Source of the DNA: Acaudatibacter sp963835495
GTDB lineage: Bacteria; Pseudomonadota; Alphaproteobacteria; Caulobacterales; Caulobacteraceae
Length of the DNA: 64,000 bases
Direction of reading: 5' to 3'
Assembly: GCA_963835495.1 (NCBI GenBank)
Contig: CAWIFQ010000005.1
Span: forward strand, 868,001-932,000
The position numbers were made by a program, and so were the translations under genes. Below the pieces are notes generated by a model, which did no database searches, was not told the DNA's origin, and saw only the letters and a program-made list of their open reading frames with translations. Of the stretch, positions 34,933 to 44,550 are shown piece after piece. Position 1 is the stretch's first letter; each line of letters starts with the position of its first letter.

Positions 34933-37745
34933 CAACGCTTCACCATGACTGACTGCGGATCGACCGCAGCTGACTGAACAAAAGGCCGAGAAACTGGAGT
35001 GGCCGCGAGGTCGTCGGAAGAACAGGGAACCGAGAAGGCGAAGGTCGCGCCCGGCCCGGCGTTGGCTTCGGCCCACAGTCGGCCACCGTGGTTTTCGACG
35101 ATCGTGCGGCTGACCGACAGGCCGATCCCCATTCCCTCGCTCTTGGTCGTGTAGAAGGCGTCGAACAGCCTCGCCGCCGCCTCGGGATCGAGCCCGACGC
35201 CGGCGTCCCGCACCGTGAGCCGGACGTAGTCGCTCTCCTCGAGCTCGGCGCCGATCGTCAGCAGCCTGGGACGATCCTCGACGTCCTTCATCGCGTCGGC
35301 CGCGTTGAGCAGCAGGTTGAGGATCACCTGCTGCAGCTGCACGCGATCGCCCGTCACCGGCGGCAGCCCCTCGGCGAGCTCCGCGCGCACGATGATACGG
35401 CTTCGCTGCAGGTCGCCCGCCGACAGGGCGATCACCTCGCGCGCAGCTTCGCTGAGGTCCACCGGTTCGCTCGGCGCGTCGCGTTTGGCGAACAGCGTCC
35501 GCAGCCGCTTGATGATGTCGGCCGCGCGATTGCCGTCGCGAACCGTGCGCCGCGCGGTCTCCTGCGCGCCAGCGACGTTGGGCGGATCGGCCGCGAGCAT
35601 CCTCAGGCAGGTGCTGGCGTTGGTGATGATGCCCGACAGCGGCTGGTTGACCTCGTGCGCGATCGACGCCGTCAGGGCGCCGAGGCTGTTGACGCGGGAC
35701 ATGTGGGTGAGCTCTGAGCGGACCCTGCCGAGGGCTTCCTCGGACAGCCTGCGTTCGGTGACGTCCTGAAGCGCGCCGAGGTATTCCGGGCGACCTTCCT
35801 GATCCCGGATCTTATGGGCGACGACATGGATATACTTCACGGCGCCGCTGGCCATCACGGCCCGGAAGTCGATCTCGAAATCAAGTCCGGCGTTCGCCCG
35901 CGCAATCACCTCGTCGACGAGCTGAATATCCTCGGGGTGGATACTCTTCAGTATAAGTCCAAGTGAAACTTCCGCGGACGTATCGTACTCGAAGATCCGA
36001 TAGACCTGTTCCGACCAGAAATGCTCGTCCGTCGTAACCTTCCACGTGAAACTGCCGGTGAGACTTAGCCTCTGGGCCTCGGCCAGGTAGGCGTTGCTGC
36101 GCCGCAGCTCCTCCTCGGCGCGCTTGCGGTCGGTGACGTCTCGCAGGTAGCCGGTGAAAGACGGGGGCCCCGCCAGGGGGATGCGGGTGATCGTGAGCTC
36201 GACGGGGAACTCGCTTCCGTCTGCGCGCATCGCCGTCATCTCGATGCGCTTGCCCAGCACCCGCGCCTCGCTGGTGGCGAGATAGCGGGCCAGGCCCTGC
36301 CGGTGCTGCTCGCGCCGCGCCGGGGGAACGATCGCTTCGGCCATCGGCCGGCCCAGCAACTCGTCCTCCCGGTACCCGAACGTGCGCTCGGCGGCGGAAT
36401 TGAACTCGGTGATGCGACCCTCGTGGTCGATCGTGACGATGCAGTCGAGCGCCGAGTCCAGCATCGCCGCCTTGCGGGCCTCGCTCTGCTGCAACGACGC
36501 GTCGCTCTGCGCCCGCTCGATGGCGACGCCGGCGATCTGGGTGAACTGTCGGATCAGCTCGTGCTCGCGCTGGCTCGGGCAGGCGGGCTCGGTCTGATAG
36601 AGGGCGAAGACGCCGATCACCTTGTCGTCGCGCGACAGAATCGGCGTCGACCAGCACGACCGCAGGCCGTGGCCGAGTACGACGCCCGGCCAGGGCGAGG
36701 ACGCCCAGCGCGGATCGGACGCGACGTCTTCGGCGATCACCTGCGTCTTCAGGTCCGCCGCCATCCCGCATGGACCGTAGTTGCGGTCCATGATCAGGCC
36801 GTCGAGGACCTCGTTGTAGGCGGCCGGAAGGCTGGGGCCGGCGCCGTGGCGGAAGCGGACGCGATCGGGATCGATCGAAAGCACGCTGCACAGGCGGCCG
36901 GGCGCCGCGTCCTCGACGACCCGGCAAAGTGTCTCGAGCACATCGGCGAGAGGAACGCCCTGGGCGACCATCGAGAGCAGCTGCTTCTCGCCCGCCAGCA
37001 GGGTCTCGGCCCATTTGCGCTCGTCGATGTCGGTCTGCAGCAGGTACCAGACGACAACCGCGCCGTCGGCGTCGCGCAGGGGGAACCCGAGCGTGTGGAA
37101 CCAGCGGTAGACGCCGTCCGCGCGGCGCAGGCGCGCCTCGTGGTCGTAGGGCGCCCCGGTCTCGACCGAGTGTCTCCACCGCGCCAGGACTTCCGGGCGG
37201 TCTTCAGGATGAAAGCTGTAGCCTACGGGACGGCTTTTCAGCACCTCGAGCGTCTGACCGAAATAGTCGAGCATGTGCCGGTTGCCGTCCTCGAGCTCGC
37301 CATCGGGGGTCATCATGGTGACCATCGCCGGCAGCCCGTCGACGATCAGCTTGGACCGTCGCTCCTGCGCCAGCGCGGCCTCCTGAGCGCGCCTGCGGTC
37401 TTCGATTTCGGTGTTGACGCCGCACCATCCGACCACCTCGCCGGAGGCGTCCGGGATCGGGCTGGTGCGGAACAGAAACCAGCGGTACTCGCCATCGAAA
37501 CGGCGCAGCCGGGCTTCCAGTTCGCCGGGCTCGCCGGAAGCTATGAAGGACTGCCAGCCCGCGAGCAGAGCCGGCCGGTCCTCAGGATGCACGGCGGATT
37601 GCCAGCCCGGGCCGCAAGCTTCCTCGAAGCTGAGGCCGGTGTACTCACACCAACGCTGATTGACGAAATTGGCCCGACCGTCAGGAAGCGCCGTCCACAC
37701 CAAACCGGGAAGCAGATCGATGACGCGACTGAAATTGCTCTCCAT
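34932..37745 (-). CDS. Soluble multi-PAS/GAF sensor histidine kinase (FixL/StyS-like)
   Basis: 937 residues, no membrane segment. Domain order: PAS (about 1-120, FSRVIDLLPGLVWTALPDG), PAS (about 130-255), GAF (about 270-420, CSVLSIDPDRVRFRHGAG), PAS (about 430-550, ALDCIVTIDHEGRITEFNSA), PAS (about 560-670), HisKA with LGALTASIAHEVNQPLSGII and an HATPase with N box QVILNLLLNAADAM, G1 VRDAGVGLDP, F and G2 EGMGIGLSVSRTI. ATG 37745 has AAGGA upstream. HEVNQPL kinases with FixJ regulators (FixL, StyS, TodS) sense oxygen, redox state or aromatic compounds. No haem-ligand His pattern is certain, so the signal is unknown. Heads the kinase-receiver-regulator operon. Confidence 0.9.
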   Translation of the reverse strand: MESNFSRVIDLLPGLVWTALPDGRANFVNQRWCEYTGLSFEEACGPGWQSAVHPEDRPALLAGWQSFIASGEPGELEARLRRFDGEYRWFLFRTSPIPDASGEVVGWCGVNTEIEDRRRAQEAALAQERRSKLIVDGLPAMVTMMTPDGELEDGNRHMLDYFGQTLEVLKSRPVGYSFHPEDRPEVLARWRHSVETGAPYDHEARLRRADGVYRWFHTLGFPLRDADGAVVVWYLLQTDIDERKWAETLLAGEKQLLSMVAQGVPLADVLETLCRVVEDAAPGRLCSVLSIDPDRVRFRHGAGPSLPAAYNEVLDGLIMDRNYGPCGMAADLKTQVIAEDVASDPRWASSPWPGVVLGHGLRSCWSTPILSRDDKVIGVFALYQTEPACPSQREHELIRQFTQIAGVAIERAQSDASLQQSEARKAAMLDSALDCIVTIDHEGRITEFNSAAERTFGYREDELLGRPMAEAIVPPARREQHRQGLARYLATSEARVLGKRIEMTAMRADGSEFPVELTITRIPLAGPPSFTGYLRDVTDRKRAEEELRRSNAYLAEAQRLSLTGSFTWKVTTDEHFWSEQVYRIFEYDTSAEVSLGLILKSIHPEDIQLVDEVIARANAGLDFEIDFRAVMASGAVKYIHVVAHKIRDQEGRPEYLGALQDVTERRLSEEALGRVRSELTHMSRVNSLGALTASIAHEVNQPLSGIITNASTCLRMLAADPPNVAGAQETARRTVRDGNRAADIIKRLRTLFAKRDAPSEPVDLSEAAREVIALSAGDLQRSRIIVRAELAEGLPPVTGDRVQLQQVILNLLLNAADAMKDVEDRPRLLTIGAELEESDYVRLTVRDAGVGLDPEAAARLFDAFYTTKSEGMGIGLSVSRTIVENHGGRLWAEANAGPGATFAFSVPCSSDDLAATPVSRPFVQSAAVDPQSVMVKR

Positions 37746-37800
37746 TCCGGTTCCTTCGCGACCAGAATCGCCCCGGAGCATTGCGCCCCGTCGGGATAGG

Positions 37801-37831
37801 CGTCCATTGGACTATGGTGTCGGTTGTTGCC
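37801..37831 (-). promoter_or_regulatory. Partial copy of the shared regulatory element before the PAS kinase
   Basis: TCCATTGGACTATGGTGTCG matches the gene-proximal half of the 41-bp element (TCCATTGGACGATGGTATCG) at 18 of 20 positions; the palindrome half is degenerate (GTTGTTGCC for CGATACC). Same orientation as the other copies, 56 bases before the kinase ATG and overlapping the 3' end of the nitronate monooxygenase gene. It would give the two-component operon its own, possibly autoregulated, promoter. Confidence 0.5.
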
Positions 37832-38891
37832 GGCCCGCCCGCTGCAGCTCCTCCGCCAAAGTCCTGACCAGCTCCCCGGCGGGCATGGCCCTCGCGAGCG
37901 GCGCGCCCTGCCCCGCCCACTGGGCGGCGAATCCGCCCTCGCCTTTGGCCCTGGCGGCCGCGGCCAGGGCTTTGCCGGCGTCGTAGGCGATCGGATAGTC
38001 CGGCGGGCTGACGCCCTTCAGCGCCCCGTCCTTCAGCGCGGTGAAGGCGTTCGGCAGGCAGCGCGCCGGACGGCCTGAGATCAGCGACGTCATCTCGGTG
38101 GCCGACGCGCCGGGCCCGAACAGCGCGTTGCGGTAGGCTTCGTCGGCGCTGGATTCTGGGCAGGCGATGAAGGCCGTGCCGAGCTGCGCCGCTTCGGCGC
38201 CCAGCTCGAGCATCGCGGCGACGCCGGCTCCGTCCATGATCCCGCCGGCGGCGATGACGGGGACCGGCAGCCGGCACGCCAGCAGCCGCGTCAGCGCGGC
38301 GACGCCGAGCTGGCTGTCCGGCGCCGCCGGATCGAACACGCCGCGATGGCCGCCGGCTTCGTAGCCCTGGGCCACGACGGCGTCGGCGCCGGCGGCGACC
38401 GCGCGCTCGGCCTCGTCCAGGTTGGTCGCGGTCGAGAACAGCACGATGCCGGCCGCCTTCAGCCGGGCGATCACCGGCGCCGGCGGCAGGCCAAAGTGGA
38501 AGCTGACCACCGCCGGGCGGGTCTCCACCAGCGTCTGCTGCATCGCCGCGTCGGCGACGAAGCTGGTGTAGATCTCTGCGATACGGGTTGGCGGCTCGGC
38601 CCCGAACCGGCGGAAAGCTGGCGCCAGCGCCTCGAGCCAGGCGCGCTCGCGGTCCGGATCGGGCCCTGCCGGCCGGTGGGTGAAGACGTTGACGTTGAAC
38701 GGCCCCGCCGTGAGGCCCTTGAGGGCGCCGATCATCGAGCGCGCGCCGGCGGCGTTCACGGCGCCCACGCCGATCGAGCCCAGGCCGCCGGCGTTGGAGA
38801 CGGCCGCGGCCAGCGCGGGCGTCGACGTGCCCGCCATCGGCGCCTGCACGATCGGCAAATCGAGCCCCAGCCGCTCCAACAAGGCCGCCAT
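37812..38891 (-). CDS. Nitronate monooxygenase family FMN enzyme
   Basis: A 359-residue TIM-barrel flavoprotein that oxidises alkyl nitronates, using FMN and oxygen, or a related substrate. N-terminal PIVQAPMAGTSTPALAAAVSNAGGLGSIG and the FMN phosphate site VAQGYEAGGHRGVFD are class I NMO hallmarks, followed by VIAAGGIMDGAGVAAMLELGAEAAQLGTAF. The C-terminus is typical (FAAQWAGQGAPLAR). ATG 38891 lies 21 bases after the cupin gene. It is the last member of a six-gene run of tightly spaced genes starting at 44382. Confidence 0.9.
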   Translation of the reverse strand: MAALLERLGLDLPIVQAPMAGTSTPALAAAVSNAGGLGSIGVGAVNAAGARSMIGALKGLTAGPFNVNVFTHRPAGPDPDRERAWLEALAPAFRRFGAEPPTRIAEIYTSFVADAAMQQTLVETRPAVVSFHFGLPPAPVIARLKAAGIVLFSTATNLDEAERAVAAGADAVVAQGYEAGGHRGVFDPAAPDSQLGVAALTRLLACRLPVPVIAAGGIMDGAGVAAMLELGAEAAQLGTAFIACPESSADEAYRNALFGPGASATEMTSLISGRPARCLPNAFTALKDGALKGVSPPDYPIAYDAGKALAAAARAKGEGGFAAQWAGQGAPLARAMPAGELVRTLAEELQRAGRQQPTP

Positions 38892-38912
38892 GCCGCTCGC
38901 TCCCGGTGGGGG

Positions 38913-39374
38913 TCAGGCGCGGTTGCGGGGGTCGTCGACCCGGTCGATGTAGAACAGACCGAGAGGGCCCAGGGCCGTGACCTGGGTGATGTATTCGCCG
39001 GACTTCGCCCAATGAAAATGGGGCTGATCGCCCGGCAGCACCACGACGCTGCCCGGGGCATAGGCGGTGAGCTTGCTCTCGTCGAAGGTCTCGCCCAGCC
39101 CGATGTAGAAGATTCCCGAGATCACGGTGTAGACGCGGTCTTCCGGATGCTTGTGCGGCATCATCCTGGTCCCGGCCGGCAACCTGACCCGGATCACGTA
39201 GGGCCCTGGCTTGCTTGGATCACCGACCAGGACCCCCAGACGCACCTCCGGCGGATAGGCCGCGAACGACTGCCAGGTGATCTCGTCCGGGCGGACGGCG
39301 TGGAAGCGCGCCTCGTCGGGCTGGTGGCTGCGCGGTGCGGCGCCGGCTTCGGCGGTTTCTGGCTTCTGCATCAT
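38913..39374 (-). CDS. Cupin-domain protein
   Basis: 153 residues with one cupin fold. The metal-binding motif 1 (RMMPHKHPEDRVYTVISGIFYIG) contributes two His and a Glu-equivalent Asp. Motif 2 is PGDQPHFHWAKSG. The protein is otherwise plain, lacks a signal peptide and might be a small dioxygenase, isomerase or sensor. ATG 39374 follows AAGGAG. It lies between the cytochrome c and nitronate monooxygenase genes with gaps of 29 and 21 bases. Substrate unknown. Confidence 0.85.
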   Translation of the reverse strand: MMQKPETAEAGAAPRSHQPDEARFHAVRPDEITWQSFAAYPPEVRLGVLVGDPSKPGPYVIRVRLPAGTRMMPHKHPEDRVYTVISGIFYIGLGETFDESKLTAYAPGSVVVLPGDQPHFHWAKSGEYITQVTALGPLGLFYIDRVDDPRNRA

Positions 39375-39403
39375 GGCGAAATCTCCTTGCAGATCGGGGC
39401 CAA

Positions 39404-40759
39404 CTACTTCGAGGACGAGCGCCGCAACCGCCCGACGTCCGCCGCGCTGAGGTGCGAGGGCGCGGCGCCCAGGCGGGCGGTGACGTAGTTGGCCACCGCG
39501 GCGATCTCGGTGTCGGAATAGGCGGCGCCGAACGCCGGCATCATCACCACGCCGTCGGCCGTCCGCCGCCGCTCGCCGGAAATGACGACCTGGGCGACGT
39601 TCACGGCGCTGGGGTCGTTGACCGCCCGGTCGCCGGTCAGGGTGGCGTAGCTGGTCAGCAGGCTGACGCCGCTCCAGCCGTGGCAGCTGGCGCAGGCGCC
39701 TTCGAAGATCTGCTTCCCGCGCGGATCGAAACTCGCCTGCATCAGCTTCGGCGCATCCGAGGCCGGCTCGGCCTTGGGCGCGGGCAGGTCCGGGGTGCGG
39801 ATCGCCGGCACGGAGCGCAGGTAGGCGACCACGGCGCCGAGGTCCGAGGGCGTCAGCGTGCTCAACGACACGTCGACTTCCTCCGCCATCGGCCCGCCGG
39901 CCGACCCATGGCCGACCGCATGGCCGGTGCGCAGGTAGTCCGCGAGTTCGGCGTCGCTCCATCCGCCGACGCCCGAGGTTGCATCGGTGGTGATGTTGTA
40001 GGCGCGCCAGCCCTCGGTGAGGGCGCCGCCGAACTTGCGTCGGTTGTCGAGCGCCTGGGCGAGGTTGCGCGGGGTGTGGCAGTCGCCGCAGTGGGCCAAG
40101 CCCTCGGCCAGGTAGGCGCCGCGGTTCCACTGCGGGCTGCGGTCCGGATGCGGCTGGAAGCGCTGGTCCGGGTTGTAGAACGCCGCCCACATCCACATCA
40201 GCCAGCGCTGGTTGAACGGAAACGCCAGCGTGTCCGGCGGCGCGACCGCATGCGCGGTCGGCAGGCTGAACAGGTAGGCCTTGATCGCGCGCACGTCGTC
40301 GTCGGCCAGCAGCGTGTAGGACTCGTAGGGGAACGCCGGGTAGAGCGGCTCGCCCCCCTTGCCGACACCCTTGTGCACGGCGCGGATGAAGTCGGCGTCG
40401 GACCAGGCGCCGATGCCGGTCGCGGGGTCGGCGGTGATGTTGGGGGTGTAGAGCACGCCGAACGGCGTCGGGATCGCCCGTCCGCCGGCGAACGGCTGGC
40501 CGCCCTCGGCGGTGTGGCAGACCTCGCAGTCGGCCGCCTTGGTCAGGTAAGCGCCACGCTGGACCAGGTCGGCGCCGGCCAGTTCGGGCGGGACGCCGAT
40601 GGGGGACGGCCCCTTGTAGTCGGCCAGCTGGACGGACGGGCCACCGGCGAAGCCGAGCGCGCGCGGCGGCAGCATCATCCACGCCACGCCCGCGCCGATC
40701 ACGACGACGGCCGCCAGGACCCCAAGCGCGATCTTGCGGCGGAGCGACATCGGCTTCAT
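39404..40759 (-). CDS. Tri-haem cytochrome c subunit of a periplasmic dehydrogenase
   Basis: About 451 residues. An N-terminal anchor/signal (IALGVLAAVVVIGAGVAWM) precedes three class I haem domains with CEVCH, CGDCH and CASCH, and Met ligands in contexts like PTPFGVLYTPNITAD and VVMMPAFGAAYSD. This is the membrane cytochrome architecture that accepts electrons from periplasmic aldehyde or isoquinoline-type molybdoenzymes and delivers them to quinone or an oxidase. ATG 40759 overlaps the molybdopterin-subunit stop as ATGA, so the proteins are coupled and should be one complex. Confidence 0.92.
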   Translation of the reverse strand: MKPMSLRRKIALGVLAAVVVIGAGVAWMMLPPRALGFAGGPSVQLADYKGPSPIGVPPELAGADLVQRGAYLTKAADCEVCHTAEGGQPFAGGRAIPTPFGVLYTPNITADPATGIGAWSDADFIRAVHKGVGKGGEPLYPAFPYESYTLLADDDVRAIKAYLFSLPTAHAVAPPDTLAFPFNQRWLMWMWAAFYNPDQRFQPHPDRSPQWNRGAYLAEGLAHCGDCHTPRNLAQALDNRRKFGGALTEGWRAYNITTDATSGVGGWSDAELADYLRTGHAVGHGSAGGPMAEEVDVSLSTLTPSDLGAVVAYLRSVPAIRTPDLPAPKAEPASDAPKLMQASFDPRGKQIFEGACASCHGWSGVSLLTSYATLTGDRAVNDPSAVNVAQVVISGERRRTADGVVMMPAFGAAYSDTEIAAVANYVTARLGAAPSHLSAADVGRLRRSSSK

Positions 40760-42935
40760 GTCCGCGCTCCCTTCGCCAGCAGGGTTCGGTCGATCGGCAT
40801 GCGCCGCAGCGCCACGCCGGTGGCGGCGTAGATCGCGTTCCGCAGCGCCGGGATCGAGGCGGTGGTGCCGGTCTCGCCGATGCCGCCGGGCGCCTCGCCG
40901 CTCTTGATCACATGCACCTCGACCAGCGGCGCCTGGTCGATCCGCAGCATGCGGTAGTCGTGGAAGTTGGACTGCTGCACCCGGCCCCGCTCCAGGGTGA
41001 TCTCGCCGTAGAGCGCCGCGGTCAGACCGAAGATGATGCCGCCCTGCAGCTGGGCCATCACGGTGTCGGGATTGACCGCCATGCCGGTATCGACGGCGCT
41101 GGTGGCGCGGCGCAGGCTCACCTCGCCCGGCCTCGTCCACCTCGCACTCGACGACGGTGGCGATGAAGCTGGCGAACGAGGGCTGCACGGCGACGCCGCG
41201 GCCGCAGCGCGGCGGCAGCGGCTGGCCCCAGCCGGATTTGTCGCGCACCAGATCCAGCGCCGCCTGCAAGCGCGGCGTCTTCTTCAGGTGGGCGCGGCGG
41301 AAGTCGATCGGGTCCTGGCCCGCCTTGCGCGCCAGCTCCTCGATGAAGCTCTCGATCGCGAACACGTTGTTGTTCGGACCGACGCCGCGCCAGAAGCCGG
41401 TGACGATGCCCGGCGGCTCTTCGCGATTGAACTCCACGCGGAAGTTCTCGATGTCGTAGGGGACGTCCTGGGCGCTGTCGACGCCGTCGGGGTCGACGCC
41501 CTTCTGGAAGAACGGCGGCGCGAAGCGGGCCATCACCGCCGAGCCGGTCACCTTGTGTTTCCAGCCGACGATGCGGCCGCCGTCGAGCCTGGCCGACAGG
41601 ATGTCGTGATAGGCCGGCCGGTAGATGTCGTGGCGGACGTCCTCCTCGCGGGTCCACACCACCTTGACCGGACCGTCGACCTGCTTGGCGATCCGCGCCG
41701 CGCTGTAGGCCATGTCGGGCTCGAGCCGTCGGCCGAAACCGCCGCCGATCAGATGGTTGTGCACCGTCACCTGCGCTTCCGGCAGACCCGCGGCCTTCGC
41801 CACCGCGGCGTGCACCCGCTCGATCACCTGGGTGCCGATCCACACCTCGGCCGACGTCGGCGTGACGTGGACGGTGCAGTTCATCGGTTCCATGCAGGCG
41901 TGGGCCAGCAGCGGCATCTCGTAAGCCTGGGTGTACACGATCGCCCGACGGCTCGAGCGCCTTGGCGACGTCGCCGACCTGCTTGGCGACCGCGCCGTCC
42001 CGCGCGCTGGCCTGGCGCAGTTGCGACCAGATCTGGGCGGACGACACCGCGCCATTGGCCCCGTCGTTCCAGCTGATGGCGAGGGCGTCGAGCCCGCACT
42101 TGGCGGCCCACATATGGTCGCCGACCACGGCCACCAGATCGTCGAGCACGACGATCTGCCGAACGCCCGGCACGGCCTTGGCGGCGCTGTCGTCGACGTG
42201 CGCCACGGTCCCGCCGAGCACCGGGCTGGCCGCCAGGGTGGCGAACTTCACGCCCCGGCGGCATGGCGTCGATGCCGTACTTGGCCGCGCCGTTGGTCTT
42301 GTCCGGCGTGTCCAGCCGCTTCAGCGGCCGGCCGATCAGGCGGAAAGCGGCCGGGTCCTTGAGCGGCGGATCCGGCGGCGGCTTGATCGCGGCGGCGCGG
42401 CCGACCAGGGCGCCGTAGGCGAGCTTGCGGGCGGTGCGGTCATGGATGACCTCGCCGTTCTCGGTCCGGCATTCCGTCACAGGTACGGCCCAGCTGCCGG
42501 CGGCGGCTTCGACCAGGCAGGCGCGGGCGCCGGCTCCCGCCTTGCGCAGCGGCGTCCAGAAGGCGCGGATCGAGTTGGAGTTCCCGGTCGCCTGCATGCC
42601 CAGCATCGGGTTGGCGTAGAGTTTCTCGTCGGGCGGCGCGTGCTCGACCCTCACCCGGCTCCAGTCCGCGTCCAGCTCCTCGGCCAGGATCATCGAGATC
42701 GAGGTGTAGGTCCCCTGCCCCATCTCGACCTGCGGCATGACCAGCGTGGTATCGCCCTGGCCGTCGATGCGGATGAAGGCGTTCGGCGCGAACGCGGCCG
42801 GCCTCCGCGGCCTCGCCCGCCTGCCGCAGCGGGACGTAGAAGCCGAGCACGAAGGCGGTGGCCGCCGCCATGCCAACGAGTCCCCGGCGCGAAACGCCAG
42901 GGCGGTTCTCGGGGGGCGCAGAGGAGTTCCAGCAT
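40756..42935 (-). CDS. Isoquinoline 1-oxidoreductase-type molybdopterin-binding subunit, frameshifted
   Basis: Large subunit of a xanthine-oxidase-family hydroxylase. After ATG 42935 the N-terminus reads ENRPGVSRRGLVGMAAATAF, a Tat-type twin-Arg signal, once an extra base in the GGGGGG run near 42912 is removed. Molybdenum-cofactor segments follow: LVMPQVEMGQGTYTSISM, ATGNSNSIRAFW, EPMNCTVHV, GGGFGRRLEPDMAYSA, WRGVGPNNNVFAIESF and a C-terminal GGIGETGTTASIPALRNAIYAATG with the catalytic Glu. Frame changes lie near 42912, 42800, 42255, 41935 and 41130; those at 42255 and 41130 are an extra G in a G run. Repaired length about 725 residues. It pairs with the small [2Fe-2S] subunit just upstream and the cytochrome c downstream. 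Confidence 0.88.
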
Positions 42936-42940
42936 GACGG

Positions 42941-43393
42941 TCAGACCCCCGCCGCGTGCTTGATGGCCTGCCGGATGCGCACATAGGTCCCGCAGCGGCA
43001 GATGTTGCCCGCCATGGCCGCGTCGATATCGGCGTCGTCGGGATGGGGGATCGCATCGAGCAGCGCCGTCGCCGACATGATCTGGCCCGACTGGCAGTAG
43101 CCGCACTGGATCACTTCCAGGTCCAGCCAAGCCTTCTGCACCCTCGCGCCGTTGGGCGTGGCGCCGACGGCCTCGACGGTGGTGATCGCCCTCGAACCGA
43201 TCGCGCCAACCGCCAGCAGGCAGGAGCGGACCGGCTTGCCGTCGATGTGAACGGTGCAGGCGCCGCACTGGGCGATGCCGCAGCCGAACTTGGTGCCGGT
43301 CAGGCCGATCACGTCGCGCAGCACCCACAGCAGCGGCATGTCCGGCGGGACGTCGACCGTATGGGTCTGACCGTTGACGACAAGGTTGATCAT
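42941..43393 (-). CDS. Isoquinoline 1-oxidoreductase-type [2Fe-2S] subunit
   Basis: A 150-residue iron-sulfur subunit of a molybdenum hydroxylase. The ferredoxin-like cluster is CGIAQCGACTVHIDGKPVRSC; the helical cluster is CGYCQSGQ with CRCGTY. The N-terminal beta domain INLVVNGQTHTVDVPPDMPLL is full. It moves electrons from the molybdenum site of the large subunit to the cytochrome c. It has no signal peptide of its own and probably travels with the Tat-signal-bearing large subunit. ATG overlaps the upstream hydrolase stop as ATGA; its own stop is five bases before the large subunit. Confidence 0.94.
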   Translation of the reverse strand: MINLVVNGQTHTVDVPPDMPLLWVLRDVIGLTGTKFGCGIAQCGACTVHIDGKPVRSCLLAVGAIGSRAITTVEAVGATPNGARVQKAWLDLEVIQCGYCQSGQIMSATALLDAIPHPDDADIDAAMAGNICRCGTYVRIRQAIKHAAGV

Positions 43394-44382
43394 TCAGGTC
43401 CCTCCCGATCGACGCCGGCGCTGCGGCCATCCCCGAACGGCGCCGGCTGGCGGGCCAGGAAGTCGCGGATCAGGCCGGCGGTCTCGTCGAGCTTTTCGTC
43501 GAGGGCGAAGTGGCCCGCATCCAGGATGTGCACCTCGGCGTCCGGCACATTGTCCTTGTAGGCGGCCGCGCCAGCCACGGTGAAAGACTGGTCGTACCTG
43601 CCCCACACCACCAATGTCGGCGGCCTGTGCTCGCGCAGCCAGACCTGCCAGGTCGGATAGGCCGCGACATTGGTCTGGTAGCTCCAGAACAGGTCAGCCT
43701 GCATCTGCGTTTGCCCGGGGCGCGACACCGCCGCGAACTCATCCAGCCAGGCGTCCGGGTTGTAGCGCTCCGGATGCGGGCTCGAGCCGAGGTGGCGCGC
43801 TTTGAAGCCCCCCAGCGAAGTGAAGCCCGGGATGACCCGGTCTTCATAGGCGGCGCGGTCGCGCCAGAACGCCTTGCGGATCTCCCACGCCGGGCCCAGG
43901 CCGTCCAGCGAGGCCACGGCGTTCTGCACGATGAGGCCCCTGACGCGCTCCGGATGAGCGAGCGCAAGCCGAAAGCCGATCGGGCCGCCATAGTCCTGCA
44001 TGACGAGGATGTAGCTCTCGAGCCCGAGCGCGTCGGTGAACCGGCCGATGACTTCGCCCAGATGATCGAAGGTGTAGGCGAACTGGTCGGCCGGCGGGGC
44101 GTCGCTCTGGCCGAACCCGGGATAGTCGGGCGCGATCAGGCGGTAGCGGTCCGCGAGCAGCGGCATCAGCGTGTCGAACATCCGCGACGAAGAGGGGTAG
44201 CCGTGCAGGAGCAGCAGCGTTGGCGCGCCGTCGGGGCCGGCCTGGCGGTAGAATATCTTCAGCCCGTCGATCGACACCGTCCGGTAGGTCAGGCTCGACG
44301 AGGTCGAGGGCAGGATCGAGGTCTGAACGACGCCGGTCGAGCTGGTCGTCGCGGCGGACGAGTCGAGGTCGCTGCGGACCAT
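43390..44382 (-). CDS. Alpha/beta hydrolase (haloalkane dehalogenase/epoxide hydrolase-like)
   Basis: 330 residues with a complete alpha/beta-hydrolase core: oxyanion LHGYPSSSRMF, nucleophile Asp in LVMQDYGGPIGFRLA, acid in VVWGRYDQSF, and His in DAGHFALDEK. The Asp nucleophile points to C-X or epoxide hydrolysis rather than esterase activity. It is the first gene of the run that continues with the iron-sulfur and molybdopterin subunits, the cytochrome c, cupin and monooxygenase. Its promoter region carries one copy of the 41-bp shared element, 53 bases before the start codon. No signal peptide is visible, unlike the two other hydrolases of this locus. Confidence 0.85.
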   Translation of the reverse strand: MVRSDLDSSAATTSSTGVVQTSILPSTSSSLTYRTVSIDGLKIFYRQAGPDGAPTLLLLHGYPSSSRMFDTLMPLLADRYRLIAPDYPGFGQSDAPPADQFAYTFDHLGEVIGRFTDALGLESYILVMQDYGGPIGFRLALAHPERVRGLIVQNAVASLDGLGPAWEIRKAFWRDRAAYEDRVIPGFTSLGGFKARHLGSSPHPERYNPDAWLDEFAAVSRPGQTQMQADLFWSYQTNVAAYPTWQVWLREHRPPTLVVWGRYDQSFTVAGAAAYKDNVPDAEVHILDAGHFALDEKLDETAGLIRDFLARQPAPFGDGRSAGVDREGPE

Positions 44383-44435
44383 CCAGCCTTCTCCGTGAGT
44401 TCCTGTCGCTCGGATGACAGCGGAAAGGCGAGGAT

Positions 44436-44476
44436 CGATCCATTGGACGATGGTATCGCCGATACCTAGGTATCGG
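44436..44476 (-). promoter_or_regulatory. Shared 41-bp regulatory element, copy 1
   Basis: Contains palindrome GGTATCGCCGATACC (44452-44466) and the overlapping 18-bp palindrome CCGATACCTAGGTATCGG (44459-44476), next to CCATTGGACGATGG. It is 38/41 identical to the inverted copy at 44551. The gene-proximal end points to the hydrolase gene starting at 44382. Confidence 0.75.
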
Positions 44477-44550
44477 TCGGCGCGCCGAGCTCTCGCGGTC
44501 GGCTGTGTTCGCGGACGCCCCGCCTTTGTTCAGGCGGCGTGTATCCGGCT

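Noticed and set aside
39404..42055. A single fusion of molybdopterin subunit and cytochrome c
   Set aside because: The long open frame arises only because the frame shift near 41130 skips the large-subunit stop; the repaired frame ends at 40756 and overlaps the cytochrome start as ATGA.
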